Source of the DNA: Mactra quadrangularis
Taxonomy: Eukaryota; Mollusca; Bivalvia; Venerida; Mactridae
DNA: 64,000 nt
Direction of reading: 5' to 3'
Assembly: GCA_025267735.1 (NCBI GenBank)
Contig: CM046303.1
Span: 30,418,380-30,482,379 of the forward strand
Made by a program: the position numbers and the translations under genes. Shown here in pieces: positions 44,711 to 59,800 of the stretch. Below the pieces are notes generated by a model. The model had not been told where the DNA came from. It did no database searches and saw nothing but the letters and a program-made list of their open reading frames with translations. How positions within the stretch are numbered: the stretch's first letter is position 1; each line of letters starts with the position of its first letter.

Positions 44711-47700
44711 TTACTCAGTAGAAATGAGATCTCCAGATATTTCAATACCAGGTTCTTCAATGGTTTCTTCCTCATCCTCATCATCCATACCATCATTAAA
44801 TTGATTAGATGTATCATATGTAAATGTTCCACGTGATAGATCAACTTCTATAGGGAATACTATAGCTGTCTTCATTACACCATGACAATCATTGTGATAT
44901 TTAGCCATACCTGTCACAAAACGTTGTAGTTGGAACACTATATCTTGAACTGAAATACATGAAGACAAACAACTTTTAAAATAAAGAAAAACAAAGTATC
45001 TTCTACACACTTTTATCAGCACTGGTAATTTAGGCCAGCAAATTGCAATTTTTTACTTCATTGAATGAGAGTTTACTGTATCAAAATTTTCTCTATGGTA
45101 TGTTAAAATATACAGAGCATTTTACTGAATAATATGCCCTAAATCTAAATAAACAACACAAGATTTTTAATAAATATGGAAAATAGAAGTTATTAAAAGT
45201 TGGTTAGTTTGTTTGTTTGTTTTGTTTGGTATAACGCCAGTTAGCTGTTAACCAACTACTAAGCACATACTTTCCTCAGTGACTGCCAACTGCCCTACAT
45301 AATTCAAAATCATTGGTAGGAGGGAGAATGGCCGTATAAATAATTTAATGACCAAACTCCACGAAAGTATGCCCCGCCCAGGAATCGAACCCTCGACCCC
45401 TCGATCAGTAGACTTGCATGCTACCAACTGACCTAGCCAGGCGGCTTTTAAAAGTTGGTGGATAGTCAGACCACTCAATTTCTAAAAGTCACAGGACAGA
45501 CAGCAATTTTGTTGAACTCTGCCCATGGTTCACAAGCTAAATTGAAGACTGCATCGTCAACTTTATTTATACATGGTGTAAACCAATTTTCAATATGGTC
45601 CACAAAGACCAATATTAAATAAGTCAACTTGATAGGAGTGAAATCTAAGTACTATGACAGAACAGAATTCAAGGGTACATACAGTTACATAGACGGATCC
45701 AGTGGGGGGGGGGGTGTCCGGGGGGTCCGGTCTATTAAGTGTATTTCTTGCTTGTAAGTCATTTTTAATTAATATGAAGCAATTTTTTCTCGGTGCTTAA
45801 CACAAATTTATGGTTATGTAGTTTTTATTATCAATATGTTGCATTTTTTCTGCAAAATGTGTATAATGTGGTAGTGGTTTGTGGACTCCCCTAGAAAAGT
45901 TCTGATCCCCCCTAGAAAAAAATCCTGTAGCTGCCCCTGAGTTAAGTTCCTCTATTAAGACCACCAAAATTGACACTCTTAATACCTTAACGGTCTTATT
46001 ACAGGCACATTTTTGCATTTAAGACTTAAAATCATATAAAATTGCATAGTTAAGTAATAACCATAATGGTCCTTTATAGTAGTACTTCATTGTATAGTGT
46101 ATATTCTTTAATATTAAGATAATCCAAAGAATGTTTTCCAAGAGGCCTATACACTAACAGCATAATTTGAACAATTTTTTAGCATTTTTAACAAGTATAT
46201 TTAAAACTACTGAGAAAAGGGAGGTAAGAATCTCCTGCTTGATATGCCATTGAACAAAATTCTACTTACCATGTTTTTGATCTAATAGTTCCATCTTTAC
46301 TAACACATCAGATCTCATCTTGGCAAATTTTACACGAGCTTCTTGTCTACATCGTAAAATTAATCTGAAATACAGGTATAAAATAACAATGTTATGACAC
46401 CTCTTCAAGTTATGATACATTATCAGGTGTGTGGAATTCCTATGTCCGACTTGTCCAACTCGTACATTAATGTCTGCAGACAAGTTAATATTTTCAGTCC
46501 ACTCCTCTGTGGACAAGTAATACTTTTTAGTTATAAATACACTAACATAGTAATATTTAATAATGTAAATGTTTCAAACATATACAGTATTAGACTATTT
46601 CATTCGATTATTCATTATTACTTATAATATGCATTCTATATCATAGTTCATTCTTTTTCTTTTTTCAATATTGAACTTCTGGACAAGTGCATTTTGATCC
46701 CAGGCAAGTTGATACTTTGAATTCATTTGTCCACAGACTGGAATTCCACACCCTTGCATTATAACATATATACAGTCAGATCTCGATACAACGACATCTG
46801 TTACAATGACATTCTCATTATACTGATATATTTTATGGGAACCAATACCAACATGTACATGGTCGGAAGAATACATTACACTGACATATGAGTTATAATG
46901 ACATATTTCTTGGAAATGAACGATGTTGTTGTATCGAGATCTGACTGTAGCAGATATGCAACACAGTCCTTGTACTCCCATGCTTTCAAGCTAGCTTTAA
47001 TGACAACTTAGTTGAGTTAAATGTTTTTCCTAAACTTTGGCAAGTACTAGACCAACTTTTTTATGCAATTTATAGTATTAATGGGCAAACTATCAACTAG
47101 CCCAACTTATTGAAATCGGAAAGTTTCACTAGTCCGGATTTATTTAACTAGCCCCGAGCTTTAGGCTAGTTGGTTAAGGCAATGTCTGTACAGTGCCCAC
47201 TTAAGACTCTGGAAATCACAATAACTTTTCAAAAAGTGTTAGAATCTAACTATTAGATGAGGTCCAAAATGACAGAAAGTTGTAAGTGTTTACTAAGGAA
47301 AGAGATTAATTCAGTCTGCCTTACTTGATTCTGCTTGTAAAAAAGCTTCCTGAGAAAGTTGGTGGTTGCTTATTCAGGATGGAAGCCTAGTTAAGTTGGC
47401 CTTCCTTGATTCTGGCGTTAAAAGCTTTCTAAAACACAATCAAACAAACAAACAAACCAAGTTATAAGAAAGTATGTAGATGTATGTATAATACCTGTAT
47501 TCATAATTTCCAGTTTCTACTCTATATAATGGTTCTTGTAAAGCAGCATAACTGTACTCCTCATCATCCATCTCTTTTACTTTTAAACAATAGGACTAAA
47601 ATGATGGTATAAATTGAATAAATAAACTAAAGTACAAGAGTAATGAGCATAACTACATACACAAAATATCAAAATTTTCAAAATCTTGAAATTACTGCAT

Positions 47701-50700
47701 GTCTTGATTTCGGCATTTCCTACATTAGACAAGAACCATTTCTCTGGTCCCAAAAATGTTGAATTTTAGTACTGGAAACTTTCATCCATGCAGCCAAATA
47801 TCAAACAAGTAATGAAATCTTCAACATAAGATTATTTGTAAAATTTGGTTGTATTGTTTTTCATTTCATTTTTGTAGGGTGAAATTTTTACAAAGGTCTA
47901 GTTCTGAAAGGTATTGATGACCAAAGAAATAGAACAAAATTGTTTCTAGTAAAACCTCATATTCAACAGCAGAAAAAGTAAAACAAGCAAATTCGTTGAA
48001 TTTATATCCCCCGCCGAGTACTTGTTTTTACTAACACAACAACTGGAGACATAAGGCTGTCTGACCGGAACAAGGCAACGATATGCCCATCTCCTCTTGG
48101 TATTGAGGATTCCCATAAAGTTTCGTTGAATTCCAGCCAGTAGTTGCAGAGAAGTAGCGCGGAAACGATTTTTACTCCATATGCATACTGCATAACTAAT
48201 CAAGGGCCATAACTCTGAGTTAAAGTGTCTGACTAGAACAAGCTGACGATATGCGCATCTCGTCTTGGTATTGAAGGTTCCCATAAAGTTTCGTTGAATT
48301 CCAGCCATTAGTTGCAGAAGAGTAGCGCGGAAACGATTTTTACTCCATATGCATACTGCATAACTTATCAAGGGCCATAACTCTGAGTTAAAGTGTCTGA
48401 CCGGAACAAGCTGATGATATGCGCATCTCCTCTTGGTATTGAAGGTTCCCATAAAGTTTCGTTGAATTCCAGCCATTAGTTGCAGAGAAGTAGTGCGGAA
48501 ACGACTTTTACTCCATATGCATACTACATAACTAATTAAGGGCCATAACTCTGAGTTAAAGTGTCTGACTAGAACAAGCTGACGATATGCGCATCTCCTC
48601 TTGGTATTGAAGGTTCCCATAAAGTTTCGTTGAATTCCAGCCATTAGTTGCAGAGAAGTAGTGCGGAAACGACTTTTACTCCATATGCATACTACATAAC
48701 TAATTAAGGGCCATAACTCTGAGTTAAAGTGTCTGACTAGAACAAGCTGACGATATGCGCATCTCCTCTTGGTATTGAAGGTTCCCATAAAGTTTCGTTG
48801 AATTCCAGCCATTAGTTGCAGAGAAGTAGTGCGGAAACGACTTTTACTCTATATGCATACTACATAACTAATTAAGGGCCATAACTCTGAGCTAAAGGGT
48901 CTGACCGGAACAAGCTGATGACATGCCCATCTCCTCTTGATATTGATGATTCCCATAAAGTTTCGTTGAATTCCAGCCAGTAGTTGCAGAGAACTACTCC
49001 GGAAACGAAATTCGGACGGACGGATGGACGGACGGAAGGATGGACGGACGGACAATGCCATAACTATATCCCCCTTCCGATTCCATCGGCGGGGGATAAA
49101 AATCATTTAAGTGGCCACAATATTATGACATAGTCATTGTTCTTTTTTTCTCAAATGTCAAAACATGAATAATTTCACAGTGACTTCATATATCAAAATG
49201 TTTGTCTTCTAACAATTGCGATACTGCAAAATTTTTCGTAATATTGAGTAAGACATACTAAAAGAATGAGTAAAACATAATATGAACAGCTTAAGTAATT
49301 ATTGCCAGCTTGCTGAGTAAAATCATGTTCATACTCTTACAAGAAGATGTATTCAATCACTATGTAATTATCTAACCTCTGACAGAGTAGAAAAAAACAA
49401 GTAAATCTGTGAGCTAATGCTCACTAGTGATACCCCCGCAAAAATCTAAAAATATGCGACAAACAGGAAGTAGGAGAGCAAGGAGCATGAAATCGCTTTA
49501 CACCACATGGGACTATGGGATGAAGCAATATGCAAAGTATTAGGCTGCTGCATGTTATAGTTGCTGAGAAAACTGTGACGGAAATTTTGTAACGGACGGA
49601 CGCACACACGCACGCACGGACAAGGGTAAAACAGTATACCCCCCTCTTCTTCGAAGCGGGGGTATAACAAGCATTAGCAATAACATAACAATATTTTCTA
49701 CAAACCAAATATTCAAACTTTCCATCCAAGTATTTCTTGATAGTAAGTCTAGTATCAGGAACAGCTTTGTTGAGGAATGTATTCAAGTCACTTATCATCT
49801 AGAAAACAAATAAAATATGATGTTGTACTATGGAAAAACATACATGTATTGTGAAAGTGACATCACACTTAAAATCATAAAACATCGCATAATATTGCAG
49901 TAACTGAGGTGGCTATAAGACAATTATACTGTATTGAGTCAAATTTGGAGCTGATATGCAACAACAGTTTAATGATCTCAGGCCTATCTCCTAACATCCC
50001 ATCAAATATTTGCTCTTCCGTTTAATATTATACATGGATTATAAATTAAAATTCCTAAAATTTTGAAATTGTTTTAGCAATAATTTCAGATGCTTTTAGG
50101 ACAGAAATGAAGCTATCACAGATTCCAAAATCCTGATCTTCAGGACTAGGGGCCTGTATCATACGATCATACGACCTATTTTTAAGTAAAAAATCTTTCT
50201 ACATGTATATGGTATTGTTATACAGTAAAAGTTCGCTGGCTCGAACCAGAGGGGACATGAAAAAAAATTTCAAGTGAGCGAGGTATTCAACCCATTATTT
50301 TGATAATACAATGCCCAGTCTTAAAAAGAACCAGTGTCTAAGATTCCCCAAATCTTGAAATTCCAGACCAGACCTGAAAACCTGCACCACTGATTTTAGT
50401 GATGATCAATGTGTTACTTACAGGTTTGACAGTTTTCAACATTTTTATAGCAAATCTTTCCATGTCTCTATGGGCCTCACCAAATTTGGAGAAAGCTTCA
50501 CTAGCAGCAGGTTGGGGTTCTCTTACACCTATACTAGAAAACACATCTCCAAATGCTGAAATAATGTACTAATATTGGTAATAATAATCATAATAATGAT
50601 GATGATAATAAAAACAAAAATATAATAACAATAATGATAAATAAAAACAATATTACAATAAAGATATTGATGATAAGCACAACTATAATGATAAGGATAA

Positions 50701-50756
50701 GACATAAAAGAACATCAACAACAACACCAAAAACAATAATAACAATGATAGTACAT

Positions 50757-50834
<78 letters not shown>

Positions 50835-53800
50835 TAATAATGACCACATATATGGATCAATCGAATCTCCCATGTGAACATGAAGCCTCAATTAGAAAAA
50901 TTATATCAAGAAGAATGTCGATTGACAAACAAGTTGATCAAACTAGGGACTAAAGAGTTAGACACCTTGTATTTTGTGATTACCATCAGCCAGATGGGTA
51001 AGGATCTACCTACCTAATCCTAAGTAGGGCTGTGGATCCTTGAGCTAGATGCGATTCCTAATTGAACCATGAATCACTTGTGAATGGAGAAGCATTCAGG
51101 AATTCATGTAATAACAAAAATAAGTTAAGAATTACTGAAGTTTTACTATATGGAAAACCATGTACTCCAAACACAGATGTTTCATGGGCATTTTCAGTGA
51201 TAACATTACTGCTTTAATGTGTATCAATTGAAATTTGACATGCGGCTCATTTTCAGTGGTAATTAAGCTAAAAATGTTCTTTGATTTTTTTCCAAATAAG
51301 GATCCTGATCTGATGATTTTGGAAGTGATGAATATTCGTACATAATTTTCTGGTTGAGATCGCAAATATCCGAGTACTCGGATACTTCTAGCAGCCCTAG
51401 TCATAAGGAATGGTTTCCAATGCAATAAATTGCTAAAATGTAGAGGAAGCTTTGAGAAGTTTTTGCAATCTAAAACATTCCAAACAGTCTGACACTTGCA
51501 GAGGCTACAATATTAGCTTTGCTACCTTGAAGTTAAACTGTAGCATGGAACATGGATAACACAAAAACACCTTCTAAAAGCACTAGGTTGTGATATCCCT
51601 GCACAACTGACTTCATATTTCATGACATGTTGACAACTTGTGTTAAAATGAAATCAGAGCCTACATACTTGATTGAGTATAGAATGTAGACATGACAGTG
51701 ATGATGTAATTGGATCTTATGAACGTTGGAGATATGCTTCATATACCAATTATACAACTAATTCATTTTCATATCCAGGCAATTTATTTTAAATTCAATT
51801 TAAATGAAATTTCAGAGTATTTAAGATGGAAATTGTATTTTACTATAGCTAACTTTGAAAATACACATGTACATTGATTACTGTCAGAGAGATAGTTTCA
51901 AGCCCTGCATTCTTAAAAACTTACCATAAAACACTTTAGGTGATGCTTTAACCAAGATATTTCAGCTTTAGGCTAGCAGTTTTTGGGCAACCTACCTTAT
52001 CCTTCATGCCAAGAACATTATCTGCCATTATCTGTTTTAGCAACATTGTCCTGGGGGGTTTAGCAGCAGATGTTGTATAAGTCAAAATGTTGACACACAA
52101 CAAACTAATTCCGACCACAATAGCACTTTGATGTATTCGTACTAATTAATTTTAGCTCAATTGTGAAATAAGATCCTTCAAATCCCTTTCAAATCCGCTT
52201 CCTGGTGTCCCAGTACTGAGCTAGTAGGATAAAGTTTCTTGCTCAAGGAAACAACAGGTAGGTTTTGAATGGGATTAAACCCAACGCGGAGCTAGCTATC
52301 CAATGATTACCAGTCCAACATCGTAACCGCTCGGCCACGCCCACTCCAATAGCACTTGGTGCTCAAGTGAGCTAAAAAGCTACACAGTAAAATGAAAATG
52401 CAATATGGAGGGAGAGGGTTACAAAGCATAAATAAATAGTTTCATACTTTTATGTGATTGAGATAGTTCAAAAGTACACCTCAGTAGTTTTTTGGTATGT
52501 TCTATTAAACCCTTGTATGTTTCAGCTGTCCTTTCTAACTCTTGTAGCTTCTTCACCAAACCATCTGAAATCATAACAGCTAAATTTTGAACCAGTAAAT
52601 CAGGGCTCGAATTTAACTATAAATTGGACTCGCAAATTTTTGCGAGTTGATTTTAAATCCACTCGCAAAATGGGAAAATCACTTGCATTTTTCTCAAATT
52701 TTTACTAGCAAATGTACCGGTATTTACTATTAATATATATGAAATAAACATAATAGCACCATAGATAGAACAAAGGTGTTATTGTGGGATAGACAAAGAA
52801 TATCAAATCAGTTATTCTGGTGAATCTTTAATTGATACTATCGATCTATCTGTCTGTTTTAACACTGAATTGAGCCTTGTTAGTTATGAGAGTAATATTA
52901 TTGAATCGATTTCAACTCGTCGGAATTAGCGAGTTAAAATAAAAGTTACTCGCAATTTCAAAATCCACTCACATTTTGCCAGTATGCGAGCTTAAATTCA
53001 AGCCCTGCAGTAAATCCAAAAACCCAACATTCTTTATATTGGATGTATATGAAAATTATTTTTTCTGGGGGGAAACAGGAACAATGTCATGCTTTAAAAA
53101 TGCCATACAATCTCAATAAACAGATATCCTATTGAATGTTGTCGTGAAAATTAGCGAGTAGAAAATTTTAGATTGTGTTTCAATCAGACTTTTCAACTAT
53201 AGTCATAATACCATGGAACTGTATTACATTGATAAGCAGGTGTAAACTAGATTTTAATCAATTGTCATTTTTAAAATGGTTCCATTCCATCTAATATAGG
53301 TACTGGACAATGGACTGGTAACAAAATAATGTGACCAATGGAAAACGGTTAATACTTGTGCAAGAAACCATTTTTGTGACAATTCAAGTGAGATCTCCAT
53401 TTTTCTAGTGAAACTGAGGTCAGGACTATGCAAGAGTGGGTGAGAGTGATTTCAGTGACAACTGATTAAAAATAGATCCTTGACAATATAAACAAGATAA
53501 CAGTAAAATTAATCTAAGTCCGATCAATCATGTATCAAAATACAGTTTTTGAAATTTTAAAAATGTTCAAAAAGTACTGAGCATGCAGTTGTCACCTATT
53601 TAACAAATATCTAATGTTTTATGAAATTTTCTGCTTTTGATTCCCTCTGGTCTTCAAGGCCTGATAATCACTAACTTGTTCTACATGAGTCAGGCAGTTT
53701 ATAGATCTATTAAAGCAAGATATAATATTTCATTGATATTTTATCCTGAAGCTGTTACCTGAAGTGACCTGTCAGAGCTTTTTAACACATGTTTGTTTTT

Positions 53801-56800
53801 TTGTTTTTGTTGGGTTTAACGCTGTAGCAACACATTATATAGGTCATATAACGTCAGTCAGTCAACATACTCACTGCTCCTGGAAAGGCTTAATCTCACA
53901 TATGTTCACAAAGATACATATATCACTATAAAAATCTAGATATTGTTAAATTGTATTCAACTGTCAGTGAATCATACAGTCATATACTCTGCAAATATTC
54001 ACAAGGGCTAAATATAGATATCTATATTTAGTTATCAGGAATAAAAAAAAACAAGTATTTAAATCAGCATGGTTAGTGTATATGCCACTGACAATAGAAT
54101 AAAATTTAACAATATTCTAGTTCACAAACCCTGACAACTGATTCCTTGGAAGACCAGTTCTACATAACTTAGTGGAGTTTGGTCATTCTCCCTTCTATAT
54201 CGGTCAGTTCAAAGTAATGTATTGGTCAGCAACTGGCAAGGTTATGTCCAGACTTACGGATAAAACATTGTTAAAATGTGGGATAAAGCACCATACATTA
54301 AATTACTGTACTAGTACACCTCGACTTACCAAGCCGCCTGGCTAGCTCAGTTGGTAGCACGCAATTCTACTGATCGAGGGGTCGTGGGTTTGATTCCCAA
54401 GTGGGGCATACTTTCATGGAGCTTGGTCATGAAATTATTTTTACGGCCATTCTCCCTCCTACCAATGATTTTTAATTATGTAGGGCAGTTGTCAGTCACT
54501 GAAGAAAGTATGCGCTTAGTAGTTGGTTAACAGCTAAATCCAGAGATTTAGCCTCTCCAGAAAGAGTGAGTAGGTTGACTTACTGCCATTATATGACCTA
54601 TACAATGTGCTGCTCCGGCGTTAAACCCAACACAAAAAACCTTGACTTACCATTACATAAGATAGCTCTAGACAATCCCAGTGCGTCTGCTGTATTTGAA
54701 TTCATAGACTCAACAACACGATGTTTGGCTTTCTTTAATACTGAAACATGAAAAAACAAGTTATGCTAACACTAACTATGAAGCAAGGAATTACTTGGAA
54801 CAGAGATCAACACTTTTTATTAGGCTTGAAGAATAGTGGCCGCTTATAAAACAAGCTTTCACAGACACTTTCTTCACCACCTGGCTTTCTCTTACTCTTC
54901 CTCATAATATTGAATACATTGTACTAAATTTCATGGAAGAGTATAATCTGCAACAGCAATGATTCATTACTAATAAATTAGTCTTATATTATACAATGAT
55001 GGATGATGTGTGATGATTTAATTAATGTTTAATATATACTGTGTTAGCTGGTCTTGTTATATCATACAGAAAATGTCACCTTGCCTATTTTAACAAAATC
55101 ACATCCCAGCCAATTTTTTTTATACTGGGTTGAATGCCATGTCTAACAATTTAAGTTATTTTTTTAAGGCCAGCACACCTAACCAAGCTTTCTGGACCCT
55201 TGTCTATTACCAGCACTCATCTAATGGTCCACAAGGCCAGCAACTTCGCTACTTCTCTGTGTATCTTAATAATGGTGGAAAATTGACATTATTGTCAAAT
55301 TTTCAAGATGGGATTTATTATTATATCAACCCCCCTGGGTCAGATGCAAACCGGTAACCCTTTCAGGACTTAGATTGGAAATCCTGGTGTGATACCAACT
55401 GTGCTACAGACCTGAGTTCCCTAAAGGACATTGCCAGATTGTAGACTGCAGGGTTTTAATTCTTGACTTGAGGTCCCAGGTTGGATTCCTCAGCTAATAT
55501 AATACATGTAGTAAGAATGTACATGTATGTAAAATCTTACATCATTTTCACATTTATAAATAAACATTACCCAGTTCATGTTGTTAGATTTCATACACTT
55601 ATGTTTCACCTTGATCACATTCTTCATTTTTTAAACATTACATTATTTTCTACACTTAGATTTTATGACTAATTTTGTTTTCACTTGATACTTTTTTTGG
55701 ATAGCAGTCTTTATTTACCTTATTAGATAATATTTTATTTGGATTCAAGGACATCACTCTTCATTAGGTTATGTATAGCAACAGAATCACCTAACAAGTT
55801 TTTTTTTAGTTTTAATTTTTTTTTAGTTAAAGTTAAAAAACTATATAAAGCAGAGCTTTATATAGTACTCAGAGAGGCTCCATGTACGTCACTGTTTATG
55901 TGACGTCACGGGAGCCGCTCTGTGTCAGGGGAGGTAACAATGGCCGTAACTCGGGTATTTCCGCCGAGGCATAAACATACGATATCACCGGAAGTAGATA
56001 TGGGAGCAAACAGCGACATAAATGAATGGGAGCGGAGAGATAAACTATGACAAAATGTGGCTTAAATAAGTAAAATTGAGTGGGAGCATGTACATAGGAA
56101 GGAAGTATGATATATGGTCTTTTGAATGAGGGTAGTTACGACTCATGACATAAAGTATTCATGAAATAATCAGGTTGAGAACTCTGACTACAAGCTCCGC
56201 TTCGACAGAGCGTGTATTCAAGGAATGATAGGAAGCTAAAAATAGTAACTTCTCAAGTTCCATAAGCTAGGGGCCTAACAATATTGAGTATTGAACTTTC
56301 ATAGAAGGATTTAACCTCTGTTGCCATGGCTGTGAATCAAACCTAAGACTTATGGATTCTAAATACTGTGCTTTTATCATTGTGCAGTTTGCTAATTAAG
56401 AACCGGCCACCGACCCAAACAACTGGTTAGAAAAACTAAATGGTCTGTTAAAATTGGCAAAAAAATTAATAAAAGAGAAAGATATTGCCCTTGGACCCCA
56501 CTAGAAAGCCTATTACGCCTCAGTCCCATAAAATCGTGGCTTGTTGCGGACCCGCACGTGCAGACAGCCGTAGATCGTGGGAAGCCTTGCATATTAAGGT
56601 GACGGTTCGCACATGGCACAAAACAACTTACTCCCACGAAGCCGTAGCTGGAAGATATGCAAGTTTAATTCATACTCGTCACGAATTTGTTCACGATTTG
56701 ACTTTGAAACCGATACTTGTATCCTAAATCTCACAGACTTTGGCAAAAAACGTAACAGTCCATAAGGGTACGCAAGAGTTTGTACGGGTCCTTGTGGACG

Positions 56801-59800
56801 GTGTCCTCATTATTTTTATGTTTATGGGACTGTAGCTTTACTTTTCTACTTGAGTCTATTCAACAAACTCTTACTGAGAACACTGCTGTGTGACAGCATT
56901 GGCTTTTACATGCACTAGCCTGAATCATCATGCTTAACAGAAATGAGTCAAATTATCAACTAGCCCATTATCAGCAGAAAAAAGTAATTTTCGCCAGCCC
57001 CTATCAGTTTTCTCTCGTCTGGGTGTAAGGTTAGAGATTTAAGGCAAAATATGATAGTGAATTTATTTATACTTGGTTTAACGCTGTATCAACACAATTT
57101 TTAGATTATTTTACCACTTCCAGCGCACCTAACCTAGCTTTCCTGGACCCGTGTCTATAAACAGTATTCACCTACCCTTCCACAAGGCCGGAAACTTATC
57201 CATATACCTAATTAATGGAGAAAAATTGACATTATTGTCAAATTTTCATGGAAGGGTATAACCTCCCCAGACAGGATTCGAACCTGTACTCCCTTCGGGA
57301 CATTATATTTGAAATCCAGGCACACTACCAACTGCGCAACTGACCCGGGTTGTATGATAGTGAAACAAAGAAACGATAACGCAAACTTATTTACATAATT
57401 CTCGAGTCTGTGTGTAATGTAATAATATGCATTTGTATGCGCAGTAGGTTTTAAGCTGATTGGTTTTACTTAAATACATAAACTGACTCAGTTTATTAAA
57501 ATATTTTAACTTAAGAATGTTAAATAAAAGGATTATAAAAACTCAATGATCTATATTTAGAATATTATTGAATTTCACAGTGAATGTAATACTTGCATGT
57601 ATTTATATATTAAACAATTTTGATGGGTGAGCGCTAAACTAAACTACATCCTTCTTTATTTACATGTAGTTTGAATTGTTTTGCTTGGACAATATTTTCT
57701 ATATTTAGAGTAAACAAACATTATTATGAGTCTGAGACATTTGACATTACTCAGTGTAATTGCACAATATTTATAAATATTTCTGAAAAAAAAAAAACCC
57801 ACGTGAATGCTGAATAACAAACTACTAGTGCAAAAAGGTTGGTGGAAAATAAATATGTGTTTCTCATAGACATCATACTGAGGTTATCATTACTAAAAAT
57901 TTCCACTACAGGTAGTTAAACCATAACATGATGCTCAATATAAAATTGTAAACATTAGATTCAAGTTTTTACCTTAGAAAAATTATGGTTTACAAAGTAA
58001 CCCATGTATAGGAGACCTTAGACTTAAGATCGACATAACTTTAGAATGGAAGAATATGACCTGTGATCATCAGTACTTGAACCTGAATGGTATAATCCAA
58101 GTCCAGTTTTTGTTTTTTTAATTGGGTTTAACGTTGTATTCAACACATATTTAGGTCATATATACAACCGCCAGCTCTTACTACAATAGGTTTCCTGGAC
58201 ACACTTTCTATCACCAGTTCTAACCTACCCTACCACGAGGCCAACAACTCATGTATAGGTTATGACCTACCGTGACTAGGCTCTAACCCGCGACCTCTTG
58301 ATTCAAAGTCAGACATGCTAACCACGACGCCACGGCCGGGGCTCTTAAAGTCCAGTGTAAATTTACTAACCAAAGTCAAGCCAACTTAGAGTTATCTCAT
58401 CTGTAAGACTTGAGTTCAGTTTTTTATGCAACATTTATGATAAGTTAGTAAATTTCATGATCCCCAGTCGGTAGCACAGTAAGTGGTAGCACTCCTGGAT
58501 TTCAAATCTAGATAAAGAACCCTAACGAAGGTATGGGTGTGAATCCCACCTGAGGCATTATACCTCTCCATAAAAATGTCAATTTTTCTTCATTAATAAG
58601 GTATATGGAAAAGTTGCCAGTCTTGTGGAAGGGTAGGTGAGTATTGGTTATGACAAAGGTCCAGGAAAGCAAGGTTAGGTGGACTGGCCACTATAAAATA
58701 ACCTAGAGTGTGTTGACATGGTTTTAAATCCAGTATAAAAAAATTACATTAATAACATATAAAAATGTCATGACTTATTCCAATGCAGAGACTGCAGTAT
58801 TCTAACGCACAAATAACTTTTCTTGGCCTAATCACCGTAACCACAAAATATCATGAGACTCATAAATAACAAGTGGGACATAAATAAAGTCTAGCATTAA
58901 CAATAACCACTATATGTCTGTCTAAATAGAATGTTTGATAGAATTTATTCTTTATTATAGAAATTTTGATTGGATCCATTCATCTTTTATCTAGACTGAG
59001 TAGAACCATTCAGACAGAATTTCAAAAAAGTTGAGAATCTCTCTACTAAAATAAATACCTCTGAGATCATGGAAAATAACAGCATGGCTGCATGGACAGA
59101 TTCAAGAAATGATTAGTTTTTGTTTAGTTTTTGATTATGCAAGAGTGGAAGGGAAGGGGTTTGATGCAGAGAGTAAGCAAATTTAACAAGTGTCACCTAA
59201 AATTCAGAAAATTCAACTTGAGTTCAACTAATAAGGTTTTTTACCATGTACAAGAATGGCTTTTTCCACATACATGTATAATAGTAACTGTTTATAGGCC
59301 ACTTCACCATCTGAAATTTCTTCTTTATTATGGTGTTTTCCTTTTCATTAAAATTGAATTTTACCTAGGATTTTTTAGCCTCAATTATCAATGAAATTGT
59401 GAAATTTTCTCAAATGTTTTATGTAAAGTAAGAACCCTACCCTTAAATACTGAAAAAGCCCTGGCACATATCATGAGCAGGCATCTTTACTATGTTTTTT
59501 GTTCTTTACGTAGACACTCTTATGTTTGACTCTGAATGAAACCACCAACATATATTCAGTCTACAATTTAGCATCAAGCACTATCTTTTGTTTGTAGAAT
59601 TTTGGTTGCCCAAAAGAAATTTTTGGTTGTCCCAACTAGAAGAGTGCTTGACCCAGGCAACTGGACACCCACTATCTTTGTAGACCTTTATATACATACA
59701 TACATAAGGTCCGATGATTATATTCTGCATGCAGTTTTATATTCAAGGATTTCAAGAGTATTCAATTGAAGATGAAACGAGAACAAGCAGCTTGTTCTGA

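Noticed and set aside
47946..48812. 288-codon minus-strand open frame
   Set aside because: It is the translation of a 168-bp tandem repeat whose period is a multiple of three. There is no recognised domain, and it lies inside a TIR-bounded element in an intron.
50588..50881. Open frame of poly-isoleucine
   Set aside because: It is the (TAA)n microsatellite and its degenerate flank read as protein.
54333..54405. tRNA gene
   Set aside because: A and B boxes are good, but the cloverleaf does not close and the sequence continues into a SINE body and tail. The same applies to the other tRNA-like heads (34986, 45446, 52345, 57350, 58345).
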